A stretch of DNA of 64,000 bases from Streptomyces cavernicola (GCF_029968035.1 NZ_JASCIQ010000009.1:124001-188000); one strand, 5' to 3'. Shown: positions 53,231 to 62,106, counted from the stretch's first letter. The notes: generated by a model from the letters alone, not told the origin. Numbers and translations: made by a program.

Positions 53231-53968
53231 TTAGCTCGGGACCTGCACGATGGGCTCTCGGGTGAACAGCGCGCCCAGCGCCGGCGCGTTCACCCTGCGG
53301 CCCGCCAGGCGGAGGCCCTCCCAGACCGTGACCTGGTTGGCCGTGAGGACCGGCTTGCCGAGGTCGTGTTCCAGGTCGCGGACGTGGGCCGCGGTGTGCA
53401 GGGCCGTGTCCGGCAGGAGCACCGCCGCCGCGTCCGGGTGGTCGCCCGCGCGGGCGAGGGCGAGGACCTCCTCGTACCCCCAAGTGCCCACCTCCGCCGC
53501 CGTGATGATGCCGCTGCCGCGCATCGCGACGACCTCGATGCCCGCCGCCCGCAGGAAGGCGACGAAGTGCTCGGCCACGTCCTCGGGGTAGGTCGCCGCG
53601 ACCGCCACCCGGTCCGCGCCGACCTCGCCGGCCGCGTGCGCGAAGGCGAACGACGTGCTCGACGCGGGCAGCCCCGCCGCCTTGGCCAGGTCCCTGACCT
53701 GGTCGTGCGCGCCCTCCCAGCCGAAGACGAAGCTGCCCGACGTACAGGCCCACACCACCGCCTCCGCGCCGGAGAGCCGCAACTCCTCGACGCCCGCCGC
53801 GAGCCGGTCGGGTGCGCCCATGCGCAGCAGCGCGTCGACCCGGTGGGCGTCCTCGCCGATGTCCGTGTGGATCACGGCGAGGCGGATGTCGCTGCCGAGC
53901 AGCTGCTCCATGCGCGGGTAGTCGTCCTCGGCGGAGTGCCCCGGGTAGAGGAATCCGAGTGCGGTCAT
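53231..53968 (-). CDS. Asp/Glu-racemase-superfamily enzyme lacking the second catalytic Cys
   Basis: Protein of 245 residues, ATG 53968 after GGAGGA. It belongs to the family of maleate isomerase, aspartate/glutamate racemase and arylmalonate decarboxylase. The first catalytic cysteine is present as C75 in VWACTSGSFVFGWEG. At the position of the second (compare FISCTNLPTY in the neighbouring paralog) it has D187 (LLPDTALHT). It could be an isomerase or decarboxylase with a one-cysteine mechanism, or a non-racemising relative such as EutA of ectoine breakdown. It is encoded with the second paralog, divergent from the dehydrogenase-amidase-transporter genes, and probably acts on the same compound. 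Confidence 0.8.
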   Translation of the reverse strand: MTALGFLYPGHSAEDDYPRMEQLLGSDIRLAVIHTDIGEDAHRVDALLRMGAPDRLAAGVEELRLSGAEAVVWACTSGSFVFGWEGAHDQVRDLAKAAGLPASSTSFAFAHAAGEVGADRVAVAATYPEDVAEHFVAFLRAAGIEVVAMRGSGIITAAEVGTWGYEEVLALARAGDHPDAAAVLLPDTALHTAAHVRDLEHDLGKPVLTANQVTVWEGLRLAGRRVNAPALGALFTREPIVQVPS

Positions 53969-54047
53969 CGCTTGCGTCCTCCGTGCTGCTCGGTGTTGCG
54001 AGTGGTGCGGTCGGGCGCCGGGTGCGGACCACCCGGCGCCCGGCGCG

Positions 54048-54956
54048 TCACTCGGCGCCCGGGAACTCCGGGAACACCGGCGGCTCCGGGAACACCGGGG
54101 GCTCCGCGAAGCCCGGCTGTTCCGACAGCTGCTGCTCGGGGGCCGCACCGGCGGTCGCCGGGGCGGCGTCCTGCCGCGGCGCCGGAGCGAGCGGTCCGCC
54201 CGCCCGCAGCATGCTGCGCCGCGCCGACTCGTCGATCAGCGTCTGGTACGGCCCCACCGCACTGGTACCCAGTCGGCGCAGCGCGGCCCACATCGTGACC
54301 TGGTTGGCCGAGACGACCGGCATCCTCAGCTCGGCCTCCAACTGCGGGATCACGTCGTACGTGGGCAGGTTGGTGCAGCTGATGAAGAGGGCGTCGACAT
54401 CGCGGGGCACCGCGTGCCGGGCCATCTCGACGACCTCGCGGTAGGCCACCTTCCAGATGTGCCGGGTGAGGCCGAGGCCGGTCTGGCTGACGACCGTGAT
54501 GCCGGCCTCGGCCAGATAGTCCTCCAGGGCCTCGGTCACGGAGGCCGTGTACGGGGTGACGAGCGCGATGCGCTGCGCGCCCAGCTCGGCGAGGGCTTCG
54601 AGCATCGCGCCCGATGTGGTGAGCGCCGGGACCTCGCCGGCCGCCTCCATCGCCGCGCTCATGGTGCGCTCGCCGGCCATGCCGTCGACGAAGCTCCCGG
54701 ACGTGCAGGCGTACGCGAGGACCTCGGGTTCGGCGGCACTGAGCGCGTGTACCGCGGAGCGCAGCGTCTGATGCTCGCTCACCAGGCGCGCCAGGTCGAG
54801 GCTGACCTCCACCGGCACGTACGGAGTCCGGGTCAGGTGCAGGGAGACCTCGTCGGGAACCCAGCGCCAGAGTTCCCGGTCGAGGGCGAAGTCAAAAGGG
54901 GCGACGATGCCGATGCCACGTTGCGGGTGGGGTCCACCCAGGAAGGAGACGTCCAT
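54048..54956 (-). CDS. Asp/Glu-racemase/maleate-isomerase-family enzyme with both Cys residues
   Basis: Protein of 302 residues, the first gene of the minus-strand pair. Both catalytic cysteines can be placed, C84 (AYACTSGSFVDGM) and C194 (FISCTNLPTYD), as in maleate isomerases and aspartate racemases. HIWKVAYREVVEMAR and VSANQVTMWAALRRLG are further shared motifs. The last ~45 residues are an unusual proline-rich tail containing tandem EPPVFPEPPVFPE, absent from the paralog. The substrate is unknown; the divergent amidase, D-hydroxyacid dehydrogenase and EhuB-like importer suggest a small polar carboxylate or amide. Confidence 0.83.
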   Translation of the reverse strand: MDVSFLGGPHPQRGIGIVAPFDFALDRELWRWVPDEVSLHLTRTPYVPVEVSLDLARLVSEHQTLRSAVHALSAAEPEVLAYACTSGSFVDGMAGERTMSAAMEAAGEVPALTTSGAMLEALAELGAQRIALVTPYTASVTEALEDYLAEAGITVVSQTGLGLTRHIWKVAYREVVEMARHAVPRDVDALFISCTNLPTYDVIPQLEAELRMPVVSANQVTMWAALRRLGTSAVGPYQTLIDESARRSMLRAGGPLAPAPRQDAAPATAGAAPEQQLSEQPGFAEPPVFPEPPVFPEFPGAE

Positions 54957-55235
54957 GACAGGCCCTGATTCTGCGAAGGCGCCGAAGCGGCAAATGTGAG
55001 GGAAGGGCCGGCCGGGGGCCGGAAGGTGGAGCGAATGTGCCGGCGCTCGCCGGGACGTCGGGACAGATGACGAGCAGACCTCTGAGGGTCACGAGGGGCG
55101 TGGATAACTGCCCTTGTTGACGAAGGTAGGTTCCGGTGCCAGCGTGGTCAATCCGCGCATCTCCGACGCACCGGCCGCGTGTCGGCCGACCTCCTCAAGA
55201 GAAGCGGAAACGCATTGCCGAACGGTTTCCCCGCG

Positions 55236-56273
55236 ATGTCCGAACCGGCCCATTCCGAAGCCCGTTCCGACGCCCCTTCCGACGCTCCCTCCGAAGCCCG
55301 CTCCGACACCCGCCCCGAACCGCCTCCTCCCGAGCCCACACTCCTCGTCCTCGACGCCGAGCCGCTGCCCCGCCTCGGCCGCCTCACCGGCCGCGCCCGC
55401 ATCCTGCACGCCGACGAGTCGACCCTCGCCGAGCAGCTGCCCCTCGCCGACGTGCTGCTCGTCTGGGACTTCAGCTCCCACGCCGTACGCCACGCCTGGC
55501 CCGGCGCGGGGCCACGGCCGCGCTGGGTGCACACCGCGAGCGCGGGCGCCGACCACCTGCTCTGCCCCGAGCTTGTCGAGTCGGACACCGTCGTCACCAA
55601 CGCGCGCGGCGTCTTCGACCAGCCCATCGCCGAGTACGTGGCGGGGCTCGTGCTCGCCTTCGCCAAGCAGCTGCCGCGCACCCTGGAGCTGCAGCGCGAG
55701 CGGGTCTGGCGGCACCGGGAGACGCAGCGGGTCCGCGGCACGCGCGCGTGCGTGGTCGGCTCGGGGCCGATCGGGCAGGCCATCGCCAGGACCCTCAAGG
55801 CGCTCGGCCTGCGCGTGGCGCTCGTCGGCCGGACCGCGCGCGAGGGCGTGCACGGCCAGGACGAGCTCGACCGGCTGCTCACCCGCGCCGACTGGGTGGT
55901 GTCCGTCGCGCCCCTGACCGACGACACCCGCGGCATGTTCGACGCCCGCCGCTTCGGCCTGATGCAGCCCTCGGCCCGCTTCGTCAACGTGGGCCGCGGC
56001 CAGCTCGTCGTAGAGGAAGACTTGGTGGACGCGGTCCGCAAGCGGTGGATCGCGGGCGCCGCCCTCGACGTCTTCGAGGAGGAGCCGCTGCCCGCCGACA
56101 GCCCGCTCTGGGACCTGCCGGACGTCCTCGTCTCACCGCACATGAGCGGCGACGTGGTCGGCTGGCGGGACGAACTCGGCGAGCAGTTCGTGGAGTTGTA
56201 CGAGAACTGGGCCGCCGGAAAGCCGCTCACGAACGTGATCGACAAGAAACGTGGGTATGTCCCCGGGCACTGA
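55236..56273 (+). CDS. D-2-hydroxyacid dehydrogenase family protein
   Basis: NAD(P)-dependent D-isomer hydroxyacid dehydrogenase of 345 residues (from ATG 55236; an in-frame GTG at 55179 would add 19 residues, neither with a strong ribosome site). A disordered repeat-rich N-terminus (SEARSDAPSDAPSEARSD) precedes the core. The dinucleotide motif is CVVGSGPIGQAIARTLKALG. The catalytic Arg lies in the HTASAGADHLL to VTNARGVFDQPIAEY region; VNVGRGQLVVEEDLV, EEEPLPADSPLW and the catalytic His in VLVSPHMSGD follow. It probably reduces or oxidises a 2-oxo/2-hydroxyacid in the pathway shared with the adjacent amidase, 23 nt downstream. Confidence 0.88.
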   Translation: MSEPAHSEARSDAPSDAPSEARSDTRPEPPPPEPTLLVLDAEPLPRLGRLTGRARILHADESTLAEQLPLADVLLVWDFSSHAVRHAWPGAGPRPRWVHTASAGADHLLCPELVESDTVVTNARGVFDQPIAEYVAGLVLAFAKQLPRTLELQRERVWRHRETQRVRGTRACVVGSGPIGQAIARTLKALGLRVALVGRTAREGVHGQDELDRLLTRADWVVSVAPLTDDTRGMFDARRFGLMQPSARFVNVGRGQLVVEEDLVDAVRKRWIAGAALDVFEEEPLPADSPLWDLPDVLVSPHMSGDVVGWRDELGEQFVELYENWAAGKPLTNVIDKKRGYVPGH

Positions 56274-56296
56274 CCACTGAGTGTCCTGGAGGGCGG

Positions 56297-57700
56297 ATGA
56301 CCGAGCTCGGCAACCTCACCGCGGTGCAGCTCATCGACCGATACCGCAAGGGCGAGTTGAGCCCGGTGGACGCCGCCCGAGCGGCCCTGGACCGCATCGG
56401 GCGCACGGACGGCAAGGTCAACGCGTTCGTCCGGGTCGACGCCGACGAGGCGCTGCGGCAGGCCGAGGAGTCCGCCGGGCGGTGGCGGCGCGGCGAGCCG
56501 GCCGGGCTGCTCGACGGCGTGCCGGTCTCGGTGAAGGACCTGCTGCTGCAGCGCGGCGGCCCCACCCTGCGCGGCTCCACCACCGTTGACCCGCACGGGA
56601 GTTGGGACGAGGACGCGCCGAGCGTGGCCCGGCTGCGGGAGCACGGCGCGGTGTTCCTCGGCAAGACCACGACGCCCGAGTTCGGCTGGAAGGGCGTCAC
56701 CGACTCCCCGCTGCACGGCGCGACCGGCAACCCGTACGACCCGGCGCGCACCGCGGGCGGCTCCAGCGGCGGCAGCGCGGCGGCGGTGGCGCTGGGCGCG
56801 GGCCCGGTCTCGCTCGGCACGGACGGCGGGGGCAGCGTGCGCATCCCCGGTGCGTTCTGCGGGATCTTCGCACTGAAGCCGACGTACGGGCGGGTGCCGC
56901 TGTACCCGGCGAGCACTCTCGGGACGCTCTCGCACGTCGGCCCGATGACCCGGGACGCGGCGGACGCCGCCCTCGTCCTCGACGCGATCGGCGTGCCCGA
57001 CCCGCGCGACGGCTCGGCGCTCCCCGCGGCCCCGGGCAGCTTCCGCGCGGGCCTGGACGACGGGGTGCGCGGCCTGCGCGTCGCGTACTCGCCCTCGCTC
57101 GGCGGGCAGGTCGCCGTGCACCCCGAGGTGGCGGCGGCGGTGCGGCGCGCGGTGGAGAAGCTCGCCGAGCTCGGCGCGTACGTCGAGGAGACCGACCCCG
57201 ACTTCAGCGACCCCGTGGAGGCCTTCCACACGCTGTGGTGCAGCGGCATGGCTCGCCGCATCCAGCACCTCGGCAAGGAGCAGCGGGCCGCCCTCGACCC
57301 CGGACTGCGGGAGATATCCGGCCGCGGGGCCCGGCTGAGCGCACTCGACTACCTCGCGGCGGTGGACGCCCGGCTGGAACTCGCGCGCCGGATGGGCCGG
57401 TTCCACACGACGTACGACCTGCTCGTCACGCCGACGCTGCCGATCACCGCGTTCGAGGCGGGAGTCGAGGCGCCGAAGGGCTCCGGGCACCGCCGGTGGA
57501 CCGGCTGGACCCCGTTCACGTACCCCTTCAACCTCACCCAGCAGCCCGCAGCGACGGTGCCCTGCGGGGTGGACGGGGCGGGGCTGCCGATCGGGGTGCA
57601 GCTGGTCGCGGCACGGCATGCGGACGGGCTCGTGCTGCGGGCCGCGCAGGCGCTGTACATGTCCGGAGCGACGGACATTCCGCGTCCCGAACTGACCTGA
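56297..57700 (+). CDS. Amidase signature family enzyme
   Basis: Amidase of 467 residues, ATG 56297 after GGAGGG. The Ser-cisSer-Lys triad is clear: Lys in GVPVSVKDLLL, cis-Ser in TAGGSSGGSAAAVALG, and the nucleophile Ser in SLGTDGGGSVRIPGAFCG. The Gly/Ser-rich signature and FALKPTYGRVP fit GatA-like amidases; lack of gatB/gatC neighbours makes a catabolic role likely. It would hydrolyse an amide taken up by the importer encoded next. The length is normal for the family. The gene lies 132 nt before the binding-protein gene. Confidence 0.9.
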   Translation: MTELGNLTAVQLIDRYRKGELSPVDAARAALDRIGRTDGKVNAFVRVDADEALRQAEESAGRWRRGEPAGLLDGVPVSVKDLLLQRGGPTLRGSTTVDPHGSWDEDAPSVARLREHGAVFLGKTTTPEFGWKGVTDSPLHGATGNPYDPARTAGGSSGGSAAAVALGAGPVSLGTDGGGSVRIPGAFCGIFALKPTYGRVPLYPASTLGTLSHVGPMTRDAADAALVLDAIGVPDPRDGSALPAAPGSFRAGLDDGVRGLRVAYSPSLGGQVAVHPEVAAAVRRAVEKLAELGAYVEETDPDFSDPVEAFHTLWCSGMARRIQHLGKEQRAALDPGLREISGRGARLSALDYLAAVDARLELARRMGRFHTTYDLLVTPTLPITAFEAGVEAPKGSGHRRWTGWTPFTYPFNLTQQPAATVPCGVDGAGLPIGVQLVAARHADGLVLRAAQALYMSGATDIPRPELT

Positions 57701-57832
57701 AAACGCCGGGAGTCGGGGCAACACGGACGGAGCAGCGCCGTTCGGCCGGGCGGCGCAACGGAAGCAGTCCGTCCGGGTCAAGGACTGAAAACGATCGGCA
57801 TATCTCCCCGCCAGTCGGGTAGCCGCGCGCCC

Positions 57833-58762
57833 ATGGCTCCACCACAGGGGAACAACTCAGGAAGCACAAGGAAAAGCGGGCTCCGCCGTCGCTCACTGTT
57901 CGCGGGGGCGGCGGCGTTGGGCGCGGTGGGCGCCGTCGGCGCGACCGCCGGATGCAGCCGTGTGGCCACCGCAGACACCGGTGACGGAGGACACCTACTG
58001 GAGCAGTTGCGAGCGAAGGGGAGCGTGCGTCTCGGGCTCGCGGGCGAGCAGCCGTACAGCTACATCGGCAGCGACGGCGAGATGACCGGTTCCTCGCCCG
58101 CGATCGCGAAGCGCATCTTCAAGGAGCTCGGCGTCGACAAGGTCGAGCCGTTCCCCATCGAGTTCGGTTCGCTGATCACCGGCCTGAACTCGCTGCAGTT
58201 CGACGTGGTCGCGGCCGGGATGTACATCAACCCGGAACGCTGCGACCAGGTCATCTTCGCGGACCCCGAGTACCAGATGCTCGACGCGTTCATCGTCCGC
58301 AAGGGCAACCCGAAGAACCTGCACTCGTACAAGGACATCGCGAAGACGGGCGCCAAGATGGCGACCGGCGTCGGGTACGCGGAGATCGACTACGCGAAGG
58401 AGGCCGGCGTCAAGGACATCGGCACCCTGCCCGACCAGCTCGCCGGTCTGCTCGCCGTGAAGCAGGGCCGTATCGACGTGTTCGTCGGCACCGCGGTGAC
58501 CGTGTTCAACGCGGTGAAGCAGGCGGGGCCCGGCTCGGGCGTCGAGGCGACCAAGGAGGTGCAGCCGTACGTCGACGGGAAGCCCGTCATCGACGTGGGC
58601 GGCTTCGCCTTCCGCAGCCCGGAGACCACCTTGCGGGACGCGTTCAACCGCGAGCTGCACAAGTTGAAGCGCAGCGGTGAACTCCTGGAGATCATGCGGC
58701 CGTTCGGCTTCACCAAGGACCAGATGACCACCATCCGCGCCGAGGAGAAGTGCAAGCCATGA
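57833..58762 (+). CDS. ehuB: Polar-compound ABC transporter binding lipoprotein (EhuB-like)
   Basis: Binding protein of 309 residues. The twin-arginine signal RRRSLFAGAAALGAVGAV ends with a lipobox ATAGC, so a folded, lipid-anchored receptor is expected. The mature part has the amino-acid-binding SBP_bac_3 pattern VRLGLAGEQPYSYIGSDGEMTG and EFGSLITGLNSLQFDVVAAGMYINPERCDQV, which is most like EhuB, the ectoine/hydroxyectoine receptor. The ectoine-degradation enzymes EutD/EutE are absent here, so the ligand may differ. The gene overlaps the first permease gene (ATGA). Confidence 0.85.
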   Translation: MAPPQGNNSGSTRKSGLRRRSLFAGAAALGAVGAVGATAGCSRVATADTGDGGHLLEQLRAKGSVRLGLAGEQPYSYIGSDGEMTGSSPAIAKRIFKELGVDKVEPFPIEFGSLITGLNSLQFDVVAAGMYINPERCDQVIFADPEYQMLDAFIVRKGNPKNLHSYKDIAKTGAKMATGVGYAEIDYAKEAGVKDIGTLPDQLAGLLAVKQGRIDVFVGTAVTVFNAVKQAGPGSGVEATKEVQPYVDGKPVIDVGGFAFRSPETTLRDAFNRELHKLKRSGELLEIMRPFGFTKDQMTTIRAEEKCKP

Positions 58763-59502
58763 GCGAGATCACTCCTGGGCTCTGGGAGCTCGTCTTCAAG
58801 GGGCTGTGGATCACCGTCCAGCTGACGGTCTTCAGCGCGGCGCTCGGCGCCGTCGTCGCCCTCGTCATCGGCCTGGCCCGCACCCACCGACTCTGGATCG
58901 TGCGCTTCCTGTCCGGCGCCTACTTCGAGATCTTCCGCGGCACGTCCGCGCTCGTCTTCATGTTCCTGGTGTTCTTCGCGCTGCCCCTCGGCTTCGGCTG
59001 GCAGCTCGTCCCCATGTGGGCCGCGGTGCTCGCGATGGGCCTCACCTACGGGGCGTACGGCTCCGAGATCGTCCGCGGCGCCGTGGCCGCGGTGTCGCCG
59101 GCGCAGCGCGAGGCGGGCATCGCGCTGAGCTTCACGCCCGCCCAGTCGCTGCGGAAGGTCATCCTGCCGCAGGCCTGGCCCGAGATGGTCCCGCCGCTGA
59201 ACAACCTGCTGATCGAGCTGCTCAAGGGCACCGCCCTGGTGTCGATCCTGGGCGTCAACGACATCACCTTCGCGGGTTCGCTGGTGCGTAACGCCACCGG
59301 CGAGAGCGCCCCCATCTACACGGTCATCCTCGTCATGTACTTCGTCCTCGCCTTCGTCATGACGCGCGGCATGCGCCTCCTCGAACGGCAGGCCAAGGCC
59401 GGGATCGGGCAGGCCCCGCCGAAGCGGCGCAAGCTCTCCCTCCGACAGACGAACGACTTGGCGGCCAGCGGGGTCAGCGGCGGAACGGGTGGTGCAGCAT
59501 GA
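58759..59502 (+). CDS. ehuC: ABC transporter permease (EhuC-like)
   Basis: HisM/GlnP-type permease of 247 residues with about five membrane segments. GLWITVQLTVFSAALGAVVALVIG is the typical first segment, EIFRGTSALVFMFLVFFALP the second, and the EAA loop is SPAQREAGIALSFTPAQSLRKVILPQAWP. A basic C-terminal tail (PPKRRKLSLRQ) follows. The start ATG 58759 overlaps the ehuB stop, and its end overlaps the next permease gene by 4 nt. Confidence 0.88.
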   Translation: MSEITPGLWELVFKGLWITVQLTVFSAALGAVVALVIGLARTHRLWIVRFLSGAYFEIFRGTSALVFMFLVFFALPLGFGWQLVPMWAAVLAMGLTYGAYGSEIVRGAVAAVSPAQREAGIALSFTPAQSLRKVILPQAWPEMVPPLNNLLIELLKGTALVSILGVNDITFAGSLVRNATGESAPIYTVILVMYFVLAFVMTRGMRLLERQAKAGIGQAPPKRRKLSLRQTNDLAASGVSGGTGGAA

Positions 59503-60149
59503 AGTGGGACTGGTCCTCAGTAGGCGACTTCATGCCGGTGTTCTGGGACGGCGTGCTCGTCACGCTCCAGGCGCTGGTCCTCAGCGTGATCGTCGCGTTC
59601 ACCCTCGGTCTCGTCTGGGCGATGGCCCAGCGCTCGACCCTCAAGGCCGTGAGCTGGCCGGTGACCGTGGTCACCGAGTTCATCCGCAACACCCCGCTGC
59701 TCGTGCAGCTGTTCTTCCTGTACTACGTGCTGCCCGAGTGGGGCATCACCTTCTCGGCGCTCACCACCGGCGTGATCGGCCTCGGCCTGCACTACTCCAC
59801 GTACACCGCCGAGGTGTACCGCGCCGGCATAGACGGTGTTCCGGTGGGCCAGTGGGAGGCCGCCACCGCGCTCAACCTGCCGCGCTCGCGCACCTGGCTC
59901 GCGGTGATCCTGCCGCAGGCCATCCGCCGAGTGATCCCGGCTCTCGGCAACTACGTCGTCGCGATGCTCAAGGACTCGCCGCTGATCGCCACGATCGGCG
60001 TCCTCGAAATGCTCGGCGAGGCACGGCAGTTCGGCTCCGTCACCTTCCAGATGGTCGAGCCGCTCGTCGTCGTCGGCATCGCCTTCATCGTCATCGCCTA
60101 CCCGGCCTCCCTTCTTCTCCGAGCCCTGGAGCGTCGCCTTGTCCGCTGA
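59499..60149 (+). CDS. ehuD: ABC transporter permease (EhuD-like)
   Basis: Second HisM-type permease, 216 residues. It has the family patterns GVLVTLQALVLSVIVAFTLGLVWAM, TEFIRNTPLLVQLFFLYYVLP and the EAA loop VGQWEAATALNLPRSRTWLAVILPQAIRRVIP. It forms the channel with the preceding permease. It overlaps both neighbours: 4 nt with ehuC and 11 nt with the ATPase gene. Confidence 0.9.
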   Translation: MKWDWSSVGDFMPVFWDGVLVTLQALVLSVIVAFTLGLVWAMAQRSTLKAVSWPVTVVTEFIRNTPLLVQLFFLYYVLPEWGITFSALTTGVIGLGLHYSTYTAEVYRAGIDGVPVGQWEAATALNLPRSRTWLAVILPQAIRRVIPALGNYVVAMLKDSPLIATIGVLEMLGEARQFGSVTFQMVEPLVVVGIAFIVIAYPASLLLRALERRLVR

Positions 60150-60975
60150 CAGCACTCCCACCAACCCGAACGCCGGCGGCTCCAAGGAGACCGCCAACCC
60201 GACGGTCGACGGCAGCGAGCTGATCCGCTTCGACAAGGTCACCAAGCGCTTCGGCAGCAACACCGTCCTCGACGAGCTGGACTTCAAGGTCGACTCCGGC
60301 AAGCACGTCACCCTCATCGGCCCGTCCGGCTCCGGCAAGACGACGATCCTGCGGCTCCTGATGACCCTGATGAAGCCCGACGAGGGCACCATCAAGGTCG
60401 GCGGCGAGTACCTCACGCACGAGGAGCGCGGCGGCAAGCTGGTCCCGGCGGGCGACAAGCACATCCGCGAGGTCCGCAAGAACATCGGCATGGTGTTCCA
60501 GCAGTTCAACCTGTTCCCGAACATGAAGGTGCTGCGGAACATCACCGAGGCCCCGGTGCACGTCCTCGGCCTGTCCAAGGACGAGGCGGACGAGCGGGCC
60601 CGCGAGCTCCTCGACCTGGTCGGCCTCGGCGACCGCTGCGACGCGTACCCAACGCAGCTCTCCGGCGGCCAGCAGCAGCGCGTCGCGATCGCCCGCGCGC
60701 TCGCGATGCGCCCGCAGGTCCTCCTCCTCGACGAGGTCACATCGGCGCTCGACCCGGAGCTGGTGGCCGGCGTCCTGGACGTGCTGCGGGACATCGCGCA
60801 CTCCACGGACATCACCATGCTCTGCGTCACGCACGAGATGAACTTCGCCCGGGACATCTCGGACCAGGTCCTGATGTTCGACTCGGGCCGCATCATCGAG
60901 TCCGGCTCCCCGGAGAAGATCTTCGGCGACCCGGACCACGAGCGGACCCGTGAATTCCTGAGCGCGGTCCTCTAG
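60139..60975 (+). CDS. ehuA: ABC transporter ATPase (EhuA-like)
   Basis: Polar-amino-acid-type ABC ATPase of 278 residues, starting at TTG 60139 within the end of the permease gene. After a ~28-residue polar extension come Walker A GPSGSGKTTIL, Q-loop MVFQQFNLFPNM, signature LSGGQQQRVAIARALAM, Walker B VLLLDEVTSALD and the switch His in CVTHEMNFARD. It energises the importer and closes the transport operon before a terminator. Confidence 0.93.
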   Translation: MSADSTPTNPNAGGSKETANPTVDGSELIRFDKVTKRFGSNTVLDELDFKVDSGKHVTLIGPSGSGKTTILRLLMTLMKPDEGTIKVGGEYLTHEERGGKLVPAGDKHIREVRKNIGMVFQQFNLFPNMKVLRNITEAPVHVLGLSKDEADERARELLDLVGLGDRCDAYPTQLSGGQQQRVAIARALAMRPQVLLLDEVTSALDPELVAGVLDVLRDIAHSTDITMLCVTHEMNFARDISDQVLMFDSGRIIESGSPEKIFGDPDHERTREFLSAVL

Positions 60976-60996
60976 CCGCCCGCCGCTCCCCCTGTC

Positions 60997-61036
60997 GAAG
61001 GGCCCCGCCGAACCTCGCGTACGGCCGGGGCCCTTC
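60997..61036 (+). terminator. Terminator after the EhuA-like gene
   Basis: An 11-bp perfect inverted repeat (GAAGGGCCCCG, 60997-61007, and CGGGGCCCTTC, 61026-61036) ends the amidase-transporter operon. Confidence 0.85.
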
Positions 61037-61118
61037 GTCGTCCGCGGACGCGGTCCGTGAGTCCGCCGCGAAGGCCGTCGGCGATCAGAACCGGCGTTCT
61101 CCACCAGGGCATTGACCT

Positions 61119-61130
61119 TGGCATATGCCA
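61119..61130. promoter_or_regulatory. Candidate IclR-type operator
   Basis: The perfect 12-bp palindrome TGGCATATGCCA lies 145 bp before the IclR regulator start. A related half-site GGCATAT is at 57797-57803, 30 bp before the EhuB-like gene, as expected if the regulator controls both. Confidence 0.45.
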
Positions 61131-61274
61131 GTGTGGCGCGTTCCTGCTTGTGGGGCCGCACGAGGGCCGGATCACGCCACGAAAGTTGTCAACAGCCCCT
61201 CCGTTGGCGGCGCTTGGCGGCTATCGTGGTACCGAGCCCAGCTGTCCGGAACCGGTCCATGCAGGGGGAAAACC

Positions 61275-62033
61275 GTGGCGCTGAAGCCAGAGTCGACCGC
61301 GCCGTACCACTCGGTGCAGCACGCCCTGCGTGTGCTCGAAACCGTGGCCCGGCACCCCGCCGGCGTCACCGACGTGCAGATCGCACGCCTCACGGGGCTG
61401 CCCCCGCGGGCTCTCTCCGCGCTGCTCCTGATGCTGCGCCGCGAAGGGTACGTACGCCAGGTCAGCGACGGGGCGTACGCGACGGGCGAGTCCTTCGCGA
61501 AGCTCGGCTCCAGCGCGGCGCACGACGAGGCGATCAAGGGCCAGCTGCAGACCACCCTGGACCGCCTGCGCGACACGGTCGGCGCCGCCGTCTACATCAG
61601 CCGGTACATCGACGGCGAAGTGAAGATCACGCAGTACGCGGCCGGCCCCGACGCCCCCGCGGTCAACGAGTGGGTGGACTTCCGCTCCGCCGCGCACGCC
61701 AGCGCCGTCGGCAAGAGCCTGCTCACACAGCTGGACGTCAACGGCCGCCGGGACCACCTCTCCCGCCACAAGCCGGCCCGGTTCACCTCGAAGACGATCA
61801 CCAACGAGCGGCTGCTCTTCAGCCGGCTGGACTCCCAACCGCCCACGGTCCCGATCCTCGACCTGCAGGAGTACGCGGTGGGCACGGTCTGCGCGGCCGT
61901 CCCGATCACCGCGGGCGCCTCGGTCGGCTGTCTGGCCCTGTCCATGCCGGTCGAGAGCGCCCACCGCCTGCGCGCCGCAGCCGAGAGCCTGAACCGCAGC
62001 GCGGCCCCGGTCCTGCTCTCCCTCGCCATCTGA
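61275..62033 (+). CDS. IclR-family transcriptional regulator
   Basis: Regulator of 252 residues from GTG 61275, after GGGGGAA. The N-terminal winged helix-turn-helix is HSVQHALRVLETVARHPAGVTDVQIARLTGLPPRALSALLLMLRREGYV. The C-terminal ligand-binding IclR domain has DFRSAAHASAVGKSLLTQLDV and EYAVGTVCAAVPITAGASVGCLALSMP. IclR proteins usually sense the substrate of the catabolic genes beside them, here the racemase-dehydrogenase-amidase-importer module. It is separated from that operon by a terminator and has its own upstream region (60976-61274). Confidence 0.9.
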   Translation: MALKPESTAPYHSVQHALRVLETVARHPAGVTDVQIARLTGLPPRALSALLLMLRREGYVRQVSDGAYATGESFAKLGSSAAHDEAIKGQLQTTLDRLRDTVGAAVYISRYIDGEVKITQYAAGPDAPAVNEWVDFRSAAHASAVGKSLLTQLDVNGRRDHLSRHKPARFTSKTITNERLLFSRLDSQPPTVPILDLQEYAVGTVCAAVPITAGASVGCLALSMPVESAHRLRAAAESLNRSAAPVLLSLAI

Positions 62034-62106
62034 ACCCACGCGCTCCGTCCGACCCCGGGTGGTCAGAAGCACCCCTCGGGGTTGGGTATTATTTACGAGT
62101 CAGCAG

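Noticed and set aside
57833..60975. Straightforward ectoine catabolism operon
   Set aside because: The importer is EhuBCDA-like, but the ectoine hydrolase/deacetylase genes eutD and eutE are missing and an amidase and D-hydroxyacid dehydrogenase occur instead, so the substrate is left open.
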